From positions 5,256,093-5,320,092 of the forward strand of contig OX030955.1 of NCBI GenBank assembly GCA_943735955.1: a stretch of 64,000 nucleotides of DNA, read 5' to 3'. Below, one piece after another: positions 28,999-42,009 of this stretch. Position 1 is the first letter of the stretch. Each line of letters opens with the position of its first letter. A program made the translations under genes and the position numbers. The notes below the pieces were generated by a model. The model had not been told where the DNA came from, did not search any database, and saw only the letters and a program-made list of their open reading frames with translations. The stretch is from Piscicola geometra. Taxonomy: Eukaryota > Annelida > Clitellata > Hirudinida > Piscicolidae.

Positions 28999-29722
28999 GA
29001 TTTGTTAATAAAAATGATTTGTTAATAAAAATGATTTGTTAATAAAAATGATTTGTTAATAAAAATGATTTGTTAATAAAAATGATTTGTTAATAAAAAT
29101 GATTTGTTAATAAAAATGATTTGTTAATAAAAATGATTTGTTAATAAAAATGATTTGTTAATAAAAATGATTTGTTAATAAAAATGATTTGTTAATAAAA
29201 ATGATTTGTTAATAAAAAGGATTTGTTAATAAAAATGATTTGTTAATAAAAATGATTTGTTAATAAAAATGATTTGTTAATAAAAATGATTTGTTAATAA
29301 AAATGATTTGTTAATAAAAATGATTTGTTAATAAAAATGATTTGTTAATAAAAATGATTTGTTAATAAAAATGATTTGTTAATAAAAATGATTTGTTAAT
29401 AAAAATGATTTGTTAATAAAAATGATTTGTTAATAAAAATGATTTGTTAATAAAAATGATTTGTTAATAAAAATGATTTGTTAATAAAGTTGATTTGGTA
29501 ATAAAAATGTTTTGTTAATAAAAAAGATTTGTTAATAAAAATGATTTGTTAATAAAAATGATTTGTTAATAAAAATGATTTGTTAATAAAAATGATTTGT
29601 TAATAAAAATGATTTGTTAATAAAAATGATTTGTTAATAAAAATGATTTGTTAATAAAAATGATTTGTTAATAAAAATGATGTTAATAAAAATGATTTGT
29701 TAATAAAAATGATTTGTTAATA
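28999..29722. repeat. 17-bp minisatellite, about 42 copies
   Basis: Head-to-tail units of AAAAATGATTTGTTAAT. Most copies are identical. Variants cluster near 29218 and 29485-29530, and one unit near 29680 lacks three bases. The uniformity suggests recent expansion. Confidence 0.97.
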
Positions 29723-32700
29723 AAATTTATTAAATGAATAAAATATTCTCAAAAACAAAAAAAATATTTAAAAAACAGCAACACTTAGTTTATTGATATT
29801 GCTTCTGTAGATGCGCATCCTTCACTATAGTAAATCAAGACGATGAGGCATTTTATATATCGCAACATAATGAACGAAAAGCCTTGTAGACGAAGTGCTT
29901 GAAGGAGTGTTATCGACTGAACACTACTTCTTCCTGACCAGTTCTCATTTAAAGCAGGACAACTTTTCTTTCATGTTGCGACGATTTTTCTGCTACGAAA
30001 ATTTAAAAGTTGTGAAAAAAATATTTTTGATATGATTTATTCTTTTTCTCTGATTTTTAGGCTTTCATTAAAGGTATTTGTTTGACGTTTCTGAATAGCC
30101 TGATTATAGTCTTTTAGTGCCAGCCTATTTTTTTATGACAAGAAAAACATAAGCTATCCAACATTTATTTGTTTGAAATTTTTCAATTTTTTTCAAAGTT
30201 TGAGAGAAAAAGTTTTGTATTATACAAAGTATAATGAAATAGTTCATTAACAAACAAGTTTTTATTATAAAGAATATTTAGCAATGAACAATATACATTG
30301 ACAAAATCTTCAATATAAATTTGATTACTTTTTTGAACAAAAAGAAAAAAAGAAGACACTTTCCATGTTTGAGATACAATCAAGTTGATGACAAACTGAC
30401 GAGATAAGAAATCTTTTTAGCAACAGATCTTGCTTCTTGCAGTGGAGTGTGAATTTATTGCTTTCAGAAAGTTTCTCGACACCACATATATTTTATAGAT
30501 TTTAATATTTATCACTTTTAATGACCCTATTCGTAATTAAAAATAGCCTTCATTATCTATTTTAAATTTTTTTATAAAAGCTTTAATAAAAATAAAAAAG
30601 CTTTAAAATTTGTTTATTTAAAAAGATATATAATAGAGCTTCAACAAAGAGTTAATTCATAAAAAGCAAACACGGTCAGTGAGTTTTTTCAAAATACATA
30701 ATACAAACCAACTCGAAAAATTAAAATCATTGATTTTAAAAATTTATTGAGAAAAAACAATTTTTATGCAATTGTGTCTTAAACACTGTAACTTAAAGGA
30801 ACTACTAAATGAATTAGGTTGAGCACCAGTAAGATATGTATTTAATACTTTTATTAGAATACATTTTTAAAAGTAATCAGTTTTTAAATAATTTCAATTC
30901 AGATAAAAACTATTTTTAATGTCTCTTTACTGCATTTTCTAAAATCTTTGTACTTTCTTTCACAAGAGGTGGTGGCCGGTTTGGGCTTTGTTGTTATAGT
31001 ATCTTGTTGATTTAGGTGCATAGTCAGTTGTTTTATTGAAGCCTTTGATAATTATCTTGCTTTTTCTGTTTCTCCCTAATTTATCTGTTCACTTTTTTGT
31101 TATTATACCCTTAAGAATTAGTTAGTGGCCGTTTAGTGGCATTTAGTGGCTAGTGATTTCCCATGAATATTAATTGTTTTTCTTATACTTGAACTGTCTG
31201 TTTTGCTTCTTTTTTTGCTTTTTGTATTTAAAAAAATATAAAGCACACGTTAACATTAATTAAATACTCTAAAAAAATTATGTGTTTTTCTGAAAATGTA
31301 ATTTAATTTTTTTATTATAAACATACATTATATTATATAAATTGTCGAAATAAAGTTTCATTCAGAACGCCTGCACAACAATGTCATGTTGAATTTGAAT
31401 GAGTTTTATTTTTATTATTTGGATACTTTTAGGAGAAGAAAGTTTTAACTAAAAATGCAATCTTATAAGGCGTGGTAATATATATTTTTGAATTAATCTC
31501 ACAGGCAAAACAATTATAATTGTAAATTGTATAAATTTAATATAAAAACTCAAATAATGTTTCGACTGCTCCTAAGAAAGGAGTAAAAAGATATAAAACG
31601 GTTTGCATTTTTTATCTTCCAAGAGATCTTTTGGGATTGCGTTCATACAAGCCACGATCAGATAACATACAGTCTAATGGAGGATTCTAGCGGTGAAAAG
31701 TCATCGAGAGTGGAAACAAGGTTGTTAATAGTGGAAGATATCCGTGTAATGTGTACATTAGATTATTTCTTGAATATGAAGTAAAAAATGAAATTAGAAT
31801 GCCAAAGTTTCATTGGTTTTTATATTAAAATTATATATATCTCCCAAAGCATTGTGGAAAATTTTCACCCACATATACAATGAATATTGTGCATATAATT
31901 TGTGTGCAAACAACTGAAATTATGATGTCAAAATTTAATAATTTTTTAAATAAGAATAATTAATATATAAATAATTTATCAGTATTGTAAAAAAGTTTAG
32001 ATTTTCAATAAATTCGATTAGTTTTGGGTTTTTGCAATAAAACGTCATCAAGTGATGGTATGCCCTAAAAAATTCTTATACCTATTGACATTCAGACAAC
32101 AGTTTTTTGAATTAAAAGTTGAGAAAGTTTTATGAATTATAACTTTAGAAAACAATTTGAATGAAGTATCGGAAAATTATTCTAGAATTTCAAATTTTAA
32201 ACATTTTGAAAATTATAATTATAACTGTTATAAAATAATTATTTTAAAAAAAAGAGCAAGAAAGGTCTCAAGAACTTCACAAGAAACTGTTAATACTTTA
32301 TTCAAATGCTTGAAAATAACAACGAAATCAATAGGAAATAAAAAATGTATTTTTTCGCGCTTCATTTGATGTCATTTGTGATCTTTGCTTCTCCAAAACA
32401 ACCACGATATCAAAATCTATCTGAAATCGATTCAGTGACCAAAGGCCGTTTGTGTTTTCTAAATTATATTTACGTTTTTCGTTTTTTTGGGTTATAAATT
32501 ACTTTTTATAGATTCATTCCCAATTTTTTCTCTTTTAATCTTACAAATTAAGTACAAACATCCGATATTTATATGCTCTTTAATTATATACAAAATTTAT
32601 ATACTTTTTTTGACTTTTATTATACCGATTAATAGATTTTTTTCTCAAAATATTTATAGCTAGCATTTTAGATTGCATTAACATGTTTTATTCATTCGAA

Positions 32701-35700
32701 AACTCGATTTCTCGTGAGTAGCTTCTTTATTTTGAGATTTTGTATGCAAAATGCTTTATATTTAGTTTTATATTATTGAAAAAGTGTAAAAAAATTTTCA
32801 ACAAAGCCTGAACATTTAAAAAAAGTACAAACTTTAACATTTTTAATGACAGATTTCTATTTGAAACGTAAAAATAGTATTTTTTAACAGAAGGAATCAC
32901 TATTTTTATTTTTAGAAATCAATTTATTAAAAAAATATATACTTTTTTCTTAATGGGATTTTTATCCACATGAAATCCAACTATGTCTCTAGGGATTGTT
33001 AATTGTCACAGTTACTGACAACGCAAACATCCCCAGGTCTCTTTGGGTCAAGCAAACAACAGAAACCTTTAAAAACCTTTCTGTTTCAGTAAAGGCTCTA
33101 TCGGAAAAAAGTTATGAAATTATTGATATCGAACACAGTGTATGTGGTTTCTTTGAATACTTGCCACAAAAATTTAGTATTTAGTTCACATTTATTTAAG
33201 ATTTTAGTGATAACAATTATTATTCAACAATTTTTTTCTAAAACTTTTGTTTGAATTGATAATATTCATGAAAACTAGATTATAACGGTTTTAAATGAAT
33301 TAAAAACTAAAGGGTAAGATTTCGCTTAAAAACCCTTAAATAATTAAAAAGATTTTGATGCAAGGATAAAAAACTAGATTTCAAAGAAAGCTTTCATTTT
33401 TTAATACAACTTTTGTTTTATCCGTTTCAGTTCTATACATTTTTCTGTTTAAAAAATTTTAAAGTTAATTTTTTCTCAAATTATATGAATATTTTTTTCT
33501 CAATTTCTGTATTATAAACGAAATATTATGATAATTTTCACAATCGATGCATTTTTATATAACTTTGAAAAAGTATGCAAATATTTTTTTTATTTTATAT
33601 AATTTGACATACATTTTAAAGGATATTTTCAATCCTACAGCAATTAACACGAATGACCCAAGACACAGCCAAAAGATAAAATATACAAAATAACATACAA
33701 ATGCAAACGGCGTGTGAGCAATAATTATTATGAATCATACTTTTAGCTCTTAAATTCTATATCAAGAGAGAAGAACAATAAAGACCAGCGAAAAGCCCTA
33801 ATAAAGTTTAGGAAACGTCTCAAGTTCTTTCTATCTGCCCATTGATCTAGGCATACATTTTTTTATGTTTTTATATGGGCTTGTTTGTTTGTTTTTGTGC
33901 AATGGTTTTTTTTGTTTTAATACTTGTTTTTTTCTATTTAAAATAATGTTTTCAGGAGTATAAACCTTTTTTAGTGTATTCACTCAAGAATATATGATTT
34001 TTGTTTTTACATAATTTTGTGACGGGTATTTTTTTTTATTCATCGATGGAAACAAAAGCTTAGATAGTTCGATCCTTTCTGGGTTTTTTTAATGAGACTC
34101 TGAATATTTGGAATCTTTTAACTGCATAAAGATCTAATATAAACACGTTAATGGTTTTTAACGACTGACGATTGTAGACATAAAGTCAATTGTATAACTA
34201 AATTAACATGCATATTGTTGATTAGAATTTTGAGTTTATTTCATTCTTGACGGCAGTTTGGGCTGCTTTTGCTTTTTTCTTGAATGATATTCGTTCTTAT
34301 AACTTTTATAATAATGATTTTGTTACATTGTTTTATATATTTTTTAACTTGAAATATACGAAAAAATTAAAATGGTATATTTATATGTAATTGAAAGATA
34401 TTTTTCTTTCACAAGGAATATTTTTGTGTCAAATCCTTGAGACGAGAGAATGTTTTATTAATTATGATGGACTTCTGGAGAGGATTACTGAGACGTGATT
34501 GTTTTCGAGAGTAATCCACACACATCCGTAAGAATCCATTACAGTCTAAGTGCCTTGTCTCTTGTTGATTAAGTTCTAATTTTTTTCCCCAAATTTTTGA
34601 ATTTGAACGTTTTTGTTTTTAATAATAATTGTAAACAAGCATATTATTGAAAAAATATAACGCCCTTTTTCATTATAGTTTCTATCTTATAAAATTGCTT
34701 TTTTTTCAAGACTATTTGAATTAAAAATATTTAAATGTATTTTTATGAAGAAATAATACCTAGTGAAATGTCACGAAGGCATGTCGCCTGTAATGCCATC
34801 AAAAGAAACAACATTACAGCTCGCAAACCATTTGATCAAAATATAATTGATTTGTTGACTTTGAAAAATTATACTCAAAAAGAAATTATTCGAATAAATA
34901 AATTGATATTTTATAAATGACAAAGTTCTATTTGAAAAATTACTGAATGGCAGTTTAGATAAATAAAATGCTACAAATTTAAATCATAAACAACTTTTTT
35001 GTTTTCAATAATGTCAAAAATATTTAGTGGAAAAATTGCTTAAAAATTATTAACGCCAAAGAGGTTCTTAAAAGAATAATTACTCGGCTAGATGGCAAAA
35101 AGGATATACATTTTATATATTGTGTTGATAGAAAGAGAATTGAATGTGGCATGAGATAAGATAGGAAAAAAGTAAGTAACTAAAAGTCTAGCATTAGAAA
35201 TTAATTGAAGTATGAAAGTAAAGATAGATGGAAAAGTTAAAATGTATAGAAATGAATGGATGCAAATGTACAATGGTTGCGGAAGATTAATGTTTCAGTC
35301 TTTCGTTTCTTTAACATTTAACAGTACTCAACCTGTAAAATTTGTTAAATCAAACTTGAATTCAAAGCTTCGTTAAATTCGAAATTAAATTCACAATTTG
35401 TTAAAGCTTGAATGGAATAAATTAAGTGTTTTCATTTCAGTTAATTGTTTGTTTAATTTATGAAACAATGTGCGTAACCGTAATATCACCATTAAGTATT
35501 TGATTCTAGATAGAATTATTTTAAAAACTTCATTAAAATATTTATAAAATGTATTATATCTATTTTTTTTAAATCAAAAAAGTAAGTTTTATATGAATAA
35601 ATATTTTTCATTATGTTTGCTCTTTTTCTTCCAAGGTTTCAATGTACTATAATCTTGTTTGATGTCATTTATAACAATTAAAAAAAATAAGTTTTCAAAC

Positions 35701-38700
35701 ATGAAGTATAAAATATATAAAAAATTGTATAATTTAATGATTGATACTTATGTATACATGATTGATGGTTGATATTTGTTGAAAAACTATTCTATTAAGA
35801 AAAAATATGTTAAATAAAAACTATTACTTATAGGAGATTAGACGGAATTTTTGACAGACAATATTATTTATTATACAACGTGAAATATTATATTTTAAAA
35901 AGTATTTAATTTTTATTGTATATATGAAGTAGAATACAGACTTTAGTGAGATAAGCTTGAACATTAACCCATGCATTATACATTAAAATACATAAATTTT
36001 TAAAAAATCTAATTTTAAAATATTAAAAAACTTTGAAAAATATATTTATATGATTAGTTTTATAAATAATTCTTGAAAAGATGGGTGAATGTCACGAGAA
36101 ATAAATCAAGGGAGAAATAGATAAAGAGATAAGAAAATGGATTATTGAACAAGCCAATAAATTAACAGAAAACTGTAATATAGAACCGAAATAAATGAGA
36201 AAATAGGTGAATCATGATAAAAATACCTTATATTACTTAAATGTTAATTCCAGAGATTGAACCAGTAATGGAAAATATTATCTTTTTTGAAATAGGCAAT
36301 ATTATAATTTTTAATAAATTATTTAGAAAACAAATATTTTTAACTCTTTCATTGATTTTATAAAACAAATTAGAGAATGCATATCCTTCACTGTCTAGAT
36401 TTATATATTGTTTCACAATATACATCAAACCGCCATGTAATCAATCTACCCTTGTTTCCACACGTTTCCTACAAACTAAAGTCATTCCATGAAACGCAAA
36501 CTATTTCATCGCTTTACACTCGTTGTAAATGGCATCCATCTATTTAATTTGTTTTACCAAACAAATGTAGAAGCTGTTTTATTATCGTTAACCTGTTACC
36601 AATAAATATCAGTTTATTAATCCATTTTGAACGATTTATTTGTCATTTTGTAAAAGGCTTGACTTATATGTATATTTTATTTATAGATTTAAGGTTTAAT
36701 GCACAAAAAGTAAATATTAAAAGCTTCATCATCAAAACAACAACAACAATAATAATAAATAAAATACAAGATAAAAACGTTAAAATATAAAATTTTATTA
36801 AATCAAAAAGAGAAATTCAGCGGCAACAGTACTCGGATTTTTAGTTTTCCCAGTAGAGTTATAGGCTTTCAGAGTCGGAGCTTTATCGAGAACAGCAACA
36901 TCAAAGAAACTATGGTGGAGTGATAAGGCTCATTGTGGCAGCTACTAGAACAAGAATATTTTTCACAAACAAAAAAATTTAGATAAATAAAATCGGTTAT
37001 AAAATTCTTTACAAATAATGTTGGTCTAAAAATTTATTTGAATAAAAAGGGGTAAAAAGATTCATTTAGAATTTTTTATTTTCACTTATAATTACTAATT
37101 AATTTTAAACTTTTTTTTATTTCAAAGCTTAACAGTCTTCTAATGATAATTATGAAAATTTCTAGGATAAAAAATTGATTCATAAAAACTTTTTAATTAT
37201 CATTAGATTATTTTTATTTGTGATTTTTCAAATTACATCAGATGCTCAAGATTTTTGTCTCTGTCAAAATGTCATTTTTTCTTTACCTGTCACAGCAGTA
37301 CTCTTGAGGCTTGGTTTTATATAAGTTTTTTTTATGATAAGCTTTTTTATGAGTTGAAGATTAAAAAAGCTTCTAAAGTAAAAAGATCTTTCAATTGTTT
37401 GGATTTGAATTTGAATGAAAATTCATATAAATGTTACTCATAATTTATACAATATTTTCCCAAAAAAAACATAACACGTCTTAAATATATTGTTCGATAA
37501 AGATCGATTTCATTTGAGAAATAAAGTTAACACCCTATTCACTTTATTGCAAACGCTTCCATTTGATATATTGCATTAACTCTTAAAAATTTCAGTTGCA
37601 TAATCACACTTGAGATGTTTGGCTTTCATATGCATCTCATTTTTTTCACGTAAACAATGGTGCAATGCATAAAAGCATTTTCACAAATTGAACACTTGCC
37701 ATGGAACGCTACGAGTTGATCATCTACAGTAGGTTTTTCATAGTGACTGGCATTTTTGACAGAGTTAGGACCCAAGCATGCCAGATAAGACAAATAGGCG
37801 CCAGTTTGTATTTTGTTCATTTGATGGATCCTCTTTCTATCCTCAAACTTGGAGAATGATTTTGAATGTTTTTCTGAACATGACTGTACGAAATTTTTTT
37901 AGATAATCTTCCTAATGCCACAGTTGATTATCTAATAACCACCGCATTAAACGGTAGACAAAATACGCTTAGAGTTCTATCCTTGGTCATTTTTTCCATG
38001 ATACATCAAAATTCTTAATTGTTTTCTTAAATTTGGAAAATTTATCAACTTCAAGCTTGCTATCATTTAAAATACACAAAATATCAGAATCACTATCAGC
38101 CAATAATTAGTCATCTTCGTTAGCAACATTTTGTCCGCCATTGTCACTAAGCAGATCGTCAACATTGCTCTCACGGATTGAAATAAATATAATTTACTAC
38201 ATAGATAAAAAGAGCTATCAGGCTGATTGAACGTGCAAACATGTAGAAATAATCAGCACACCCCGCTTTACCATACTCCAGATCACAAGTTATTATCCCA
38301 CTCTCGACTTTGCATTGTGGTCCCCATGGACACCCAAAATGCTAGAGGTGTAATTAATGTACATTGGAAAAATATAAATTCAAGATTTTTATGGAATTAA
38401 TCATTTCTATAGACGTGCATACAATTTCATGGGTTGTCATTGCTATTTAACTTTATTATTATGGATTGAAAAAAGCCTTGGAGTCCATAGGTTAAAAAGC
38501 ACAGTAAAGACAATAAAACGTTCGGTAAGGCAGTTAAATAATGCCATTAAAAATTTAGTGCAGAGACATGCAACGCATAACTGATCTTGTAATCATCCAA
38601 ATTTACTAGCTAAATCAAAGATTTATCGTAACAAAACTCTCATAAATCTTTGATCAAACCCTTTTAACTGTAAAAATCTTCAAAAATTTTCTAAAGGGGT

Positions 38701-41700
38701 TTGCTATGATAGTATTATTTTATGAAGGTTCACTTTTCTATTGAACTAATTACTCCACATTACTTTCCATGTGTTCCAAAAACATACATTATACGTTTTC
38801 ACATCCATGAAATATATCACCATTTTAATTTAAAGAAAAATTCTTATAATTAACAGAATTATTTCATACTTATCATTATCATCTATCACTCATTATAAAG
38901 ATATCTTTATTCATGCTTACTATTCAAAACAATCAGCTGTAAGCAATAATTTTTTTATACATATTTTATGAAAAATTAAAATATTAATTATCTAAATACT
39001 ATTAACTTTTTTCCCTCACTCACAGGTTTTTCCACACGCGCAGACGCATGTCATATAACCAAGATAATGATTCGCTTTTCTTGCTTGTGTGATTGGATAA
39101 TACTTTAAATAACTCGTGACCAAGAACTCCAATAATTCTTTAGTTAAAAGTTTTTTTTCGGTTTGAAAAAAAATTAAAATATTCTCAATTATGCTTTATT
39201 TCTTTAAAAAAACACATTTTTGTGCTTATAATAAGAGTTTAAAAGTCAAATATTTTGAAGATATCCACTTTTGAAGTTTTTAACGTTTTAAACATTGTCA
39301 AAAAATGTTGTAACGAACCCGATTGAACAATTCGTAAGCATCAAATACACTAAGGTTACCTATTTTACTTTTAAAAAGGCTATTTTAAAATGTCAATATT
39401 TTCAGCAGTTATATAAAATAAATTTTAAAGGTTAAATACTTTCTTTGATCCTTGAAGCGAATTTTTTTTTCAAGTGACATATAAATAAATTAAGCAATTG
39501 ATCTTTCACATGTTAGTCACAAGAGAAAACAACTAGATTTTTAAATGCTTTTTGCTGTTATTTTTTAAAATAAAATATGGAATATCAATGAATTGATTTA
39601 GTTTTTTTTACTGAAATAAATAATTTTCACATTCAACTTAATTAATTTAAGTTACAAAATAAATTATTTTGAATAAAACTATTTTCTAATTTTTTCATGA
39701 ATAAATATTACGATAATTATGATTTTGAAAAGTAGTTTTCACTCTTGAAAAAAAATCAAAACTGATCGGAAAGCAAAATAAACATGTATGATCGTGCCTT
39801 CAATAAAATTCAATTTTGAACTACTTTATCTGCAAAAAAATTCATGAAGTTCGATAGATCAATATTATAAAGTTTTTTTATATAAAATTGTAAATAAAAT
39901 AGTTTCATTATTTTAATTTCTTATAAGTTGAAAAATAATTAAAAGAGCTTTTATTCATTAGACATTACTAGGAAGTTTTTCTTTTATTAGCCACAAAAGG
40001 CACTTTCAACTGCTTTTAAAATCTTTAATTATAATTAGTTTGAAATTAAAAAAACTCTATTTAATTAATTAGTTGAATTTTTATTTTAATGATAACTATA
40101 TTTTAATTTTGTATTAAGAAAATTAAAAAAGAAATTAAATAAAAAAAATCAAAAGAATAAAAATCGCAGATATACTAATTTATTTAAATAATTTTTTTTA
40201 GTTTAAATAAAAATGTTCAATAATTATTTTTTGAAAATAATCGTTTTTTGCCACATCTGAAGGGTGCAGAATAAGCGCCAATGAAGCACAAATCGATTTA
40301 CAGTTAATTGTGTGAGTTCTTTTGCACAGCCGTTGAAATTAAAACTTTTCATGAAAATTAGGTTTTCAATGATCTAGTTTCATAAATTTAAGCAAAGTAA
40401 ATATTTTATATAATTTGTTTTATAATAGTTTCAGAGACGAGCGTATAGTTGTTTGTGCAGCGCAAAATATTAAGAACAAAAAATAACATTTATCACCAGA
40501 TTGTTAATTCTATCATTGATATTTGATGAAAACATTATTTGCCGTTTTCTATATTAGAAATAATATAAAAATGTTTTACTTTGAACAATATTTAAAATTT
40601 AAAATTTTGAATTTATAAAAAGAAAGATAATATTACCATACCTATTGTCAAATGAATTGTAAGAAATCTTTGAATTTATCGTTTTGGAAATTAATGTCCA
40701 ATTTAAATGCACTAAATCTTTTAATAATATTTTTCGATTTTTTAAAAGAAACAATATAATTTTACATTTTAAATCTTCAAATACTTTTTAAAACGTTTTT
40801 CGAACGAATAAAGAAAAAAATATATTTAATTAAAAAAATTAATTTAACCTAGTTATTAATACAATATTTTAAAAATAATTGTAGAGATTTGTTTAGACGC
40901 TACCCTTTTCAACGAAGTACTTGATGCCACTTATTTAAAATATTTATGGCTTAGTGAAAATCATTTAAAATAAATAATTATTTAAAAAAGCATTTAAAAG
41001 TTTAAGAAATTTGTTTTACAACACATAATAAAAACATATAATTAAGCTTTATGAATATTTTAAACTTCAAAAGCTATTTTTTAATTTTTTTAAATATAAA
41101 AACAATCTAACAAAATTATTTTTACAATTTAAATCAAATTCAATGTGTATAATGAAAAACTCATTCAATTGTATTCTTTTTGATATTATATTCATAATGT
41201 CTAACTCTCGTTAATTGCCATTAGAATCAAAGGTTGCTTTGAAAGAATGCATACTTTCAGCTGGTATTATCGCCATTAATTTTCAAAAAGCTTTTTAATA
41301 TTTATCCTTTAATTTTGCGTTATATAAAATGTCTAAATTATTCAAAAAGTAACGTAAAATACTACTGTTAATTTAATTAGAGCTGCATAACTAACTAAGA
41401 TCCATTTCAATTGGATTCGAATCATTAAGCATGATTAATCATTCAGTAGACATAGCGAAAAGTTAGTTGTAAAACTAATATTCATTTAAGTGCTTTTTTC
41501 AATTGATTATTAGAAGATAAAAACTATTTCCCTTAATACTCAAGGTAAAAAATAACATATGATTTTGTTCTTAGCTAATTATAATTATTGAAGACTAACA
41601 TCTTTTATTAGTTTGTATAAATAATTAAATTGAAAAAATTATTCTATAATTTTATTTAAAATCTTTAATTTACTGTTTTAATAATTTGTATTTAAATAAA

Positions 41701-41800
41701 TTATTCAAAATATTCAAAATACATATAATTCAAGTCTATTCTCATTTCCCAAGTCAAAAATATCCATTTGTAGCAATAATGTAAACATCGAAGCAATAGA
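29723..41800. other. Gene desert, right part
   Basis: About 12 kb of AT-rich sequence. The frames present are short and lack gene-like composition or splice partners. A coding-like but stop-riddled acidic stretch lies on the minus strand at about 37620-38175. Confidence 0.55.
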
Positions 41801-41833
41801 TGTTAGTGCTAATGTAGCGTGGATAGCAGAGGA

Positions 41834-41965
41834 ATGGCGACTTCAACGTTGCAGAATGATAAGAGACGGATGATGTTGTTGTTGTTGCTGTTGTCGAGTG
41901 GACACGGAACGAACGCTGGAGAAATGAGGCGGTTTTGCACGGAACGTGGTGATGGATTGGGATGA
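41834..41965 (+). other. Small ORF in a GC-rich block, 43 codons
   Basis: The frame reads MATSTLQNDKRRMMLLLLLL then SSGHGTNAGEMRRFCTERG, which looks like a signal peptide followed by a short tail. The Leu run comes from a TTG repeat. A possible donor (CGTG then GTGATG) lies near the end, so it could be a first exon, but no downstream exon is evident. It may be chance. Confidence 0.2.
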
Positions 41966-42009
41966 TTATTGGGGCGGTTGGTTCTTGATAGAGATGGATA
42001 GATGGAGAT

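Noticed and set aside
32996..33184. 62-codon frame with fairly balanced composition (VTVTDNANIPRSLWVKQTTE...)
   Set aside because: No recognised domain, no convincing splice partners and isolated in the desert; too weak to call a gene.
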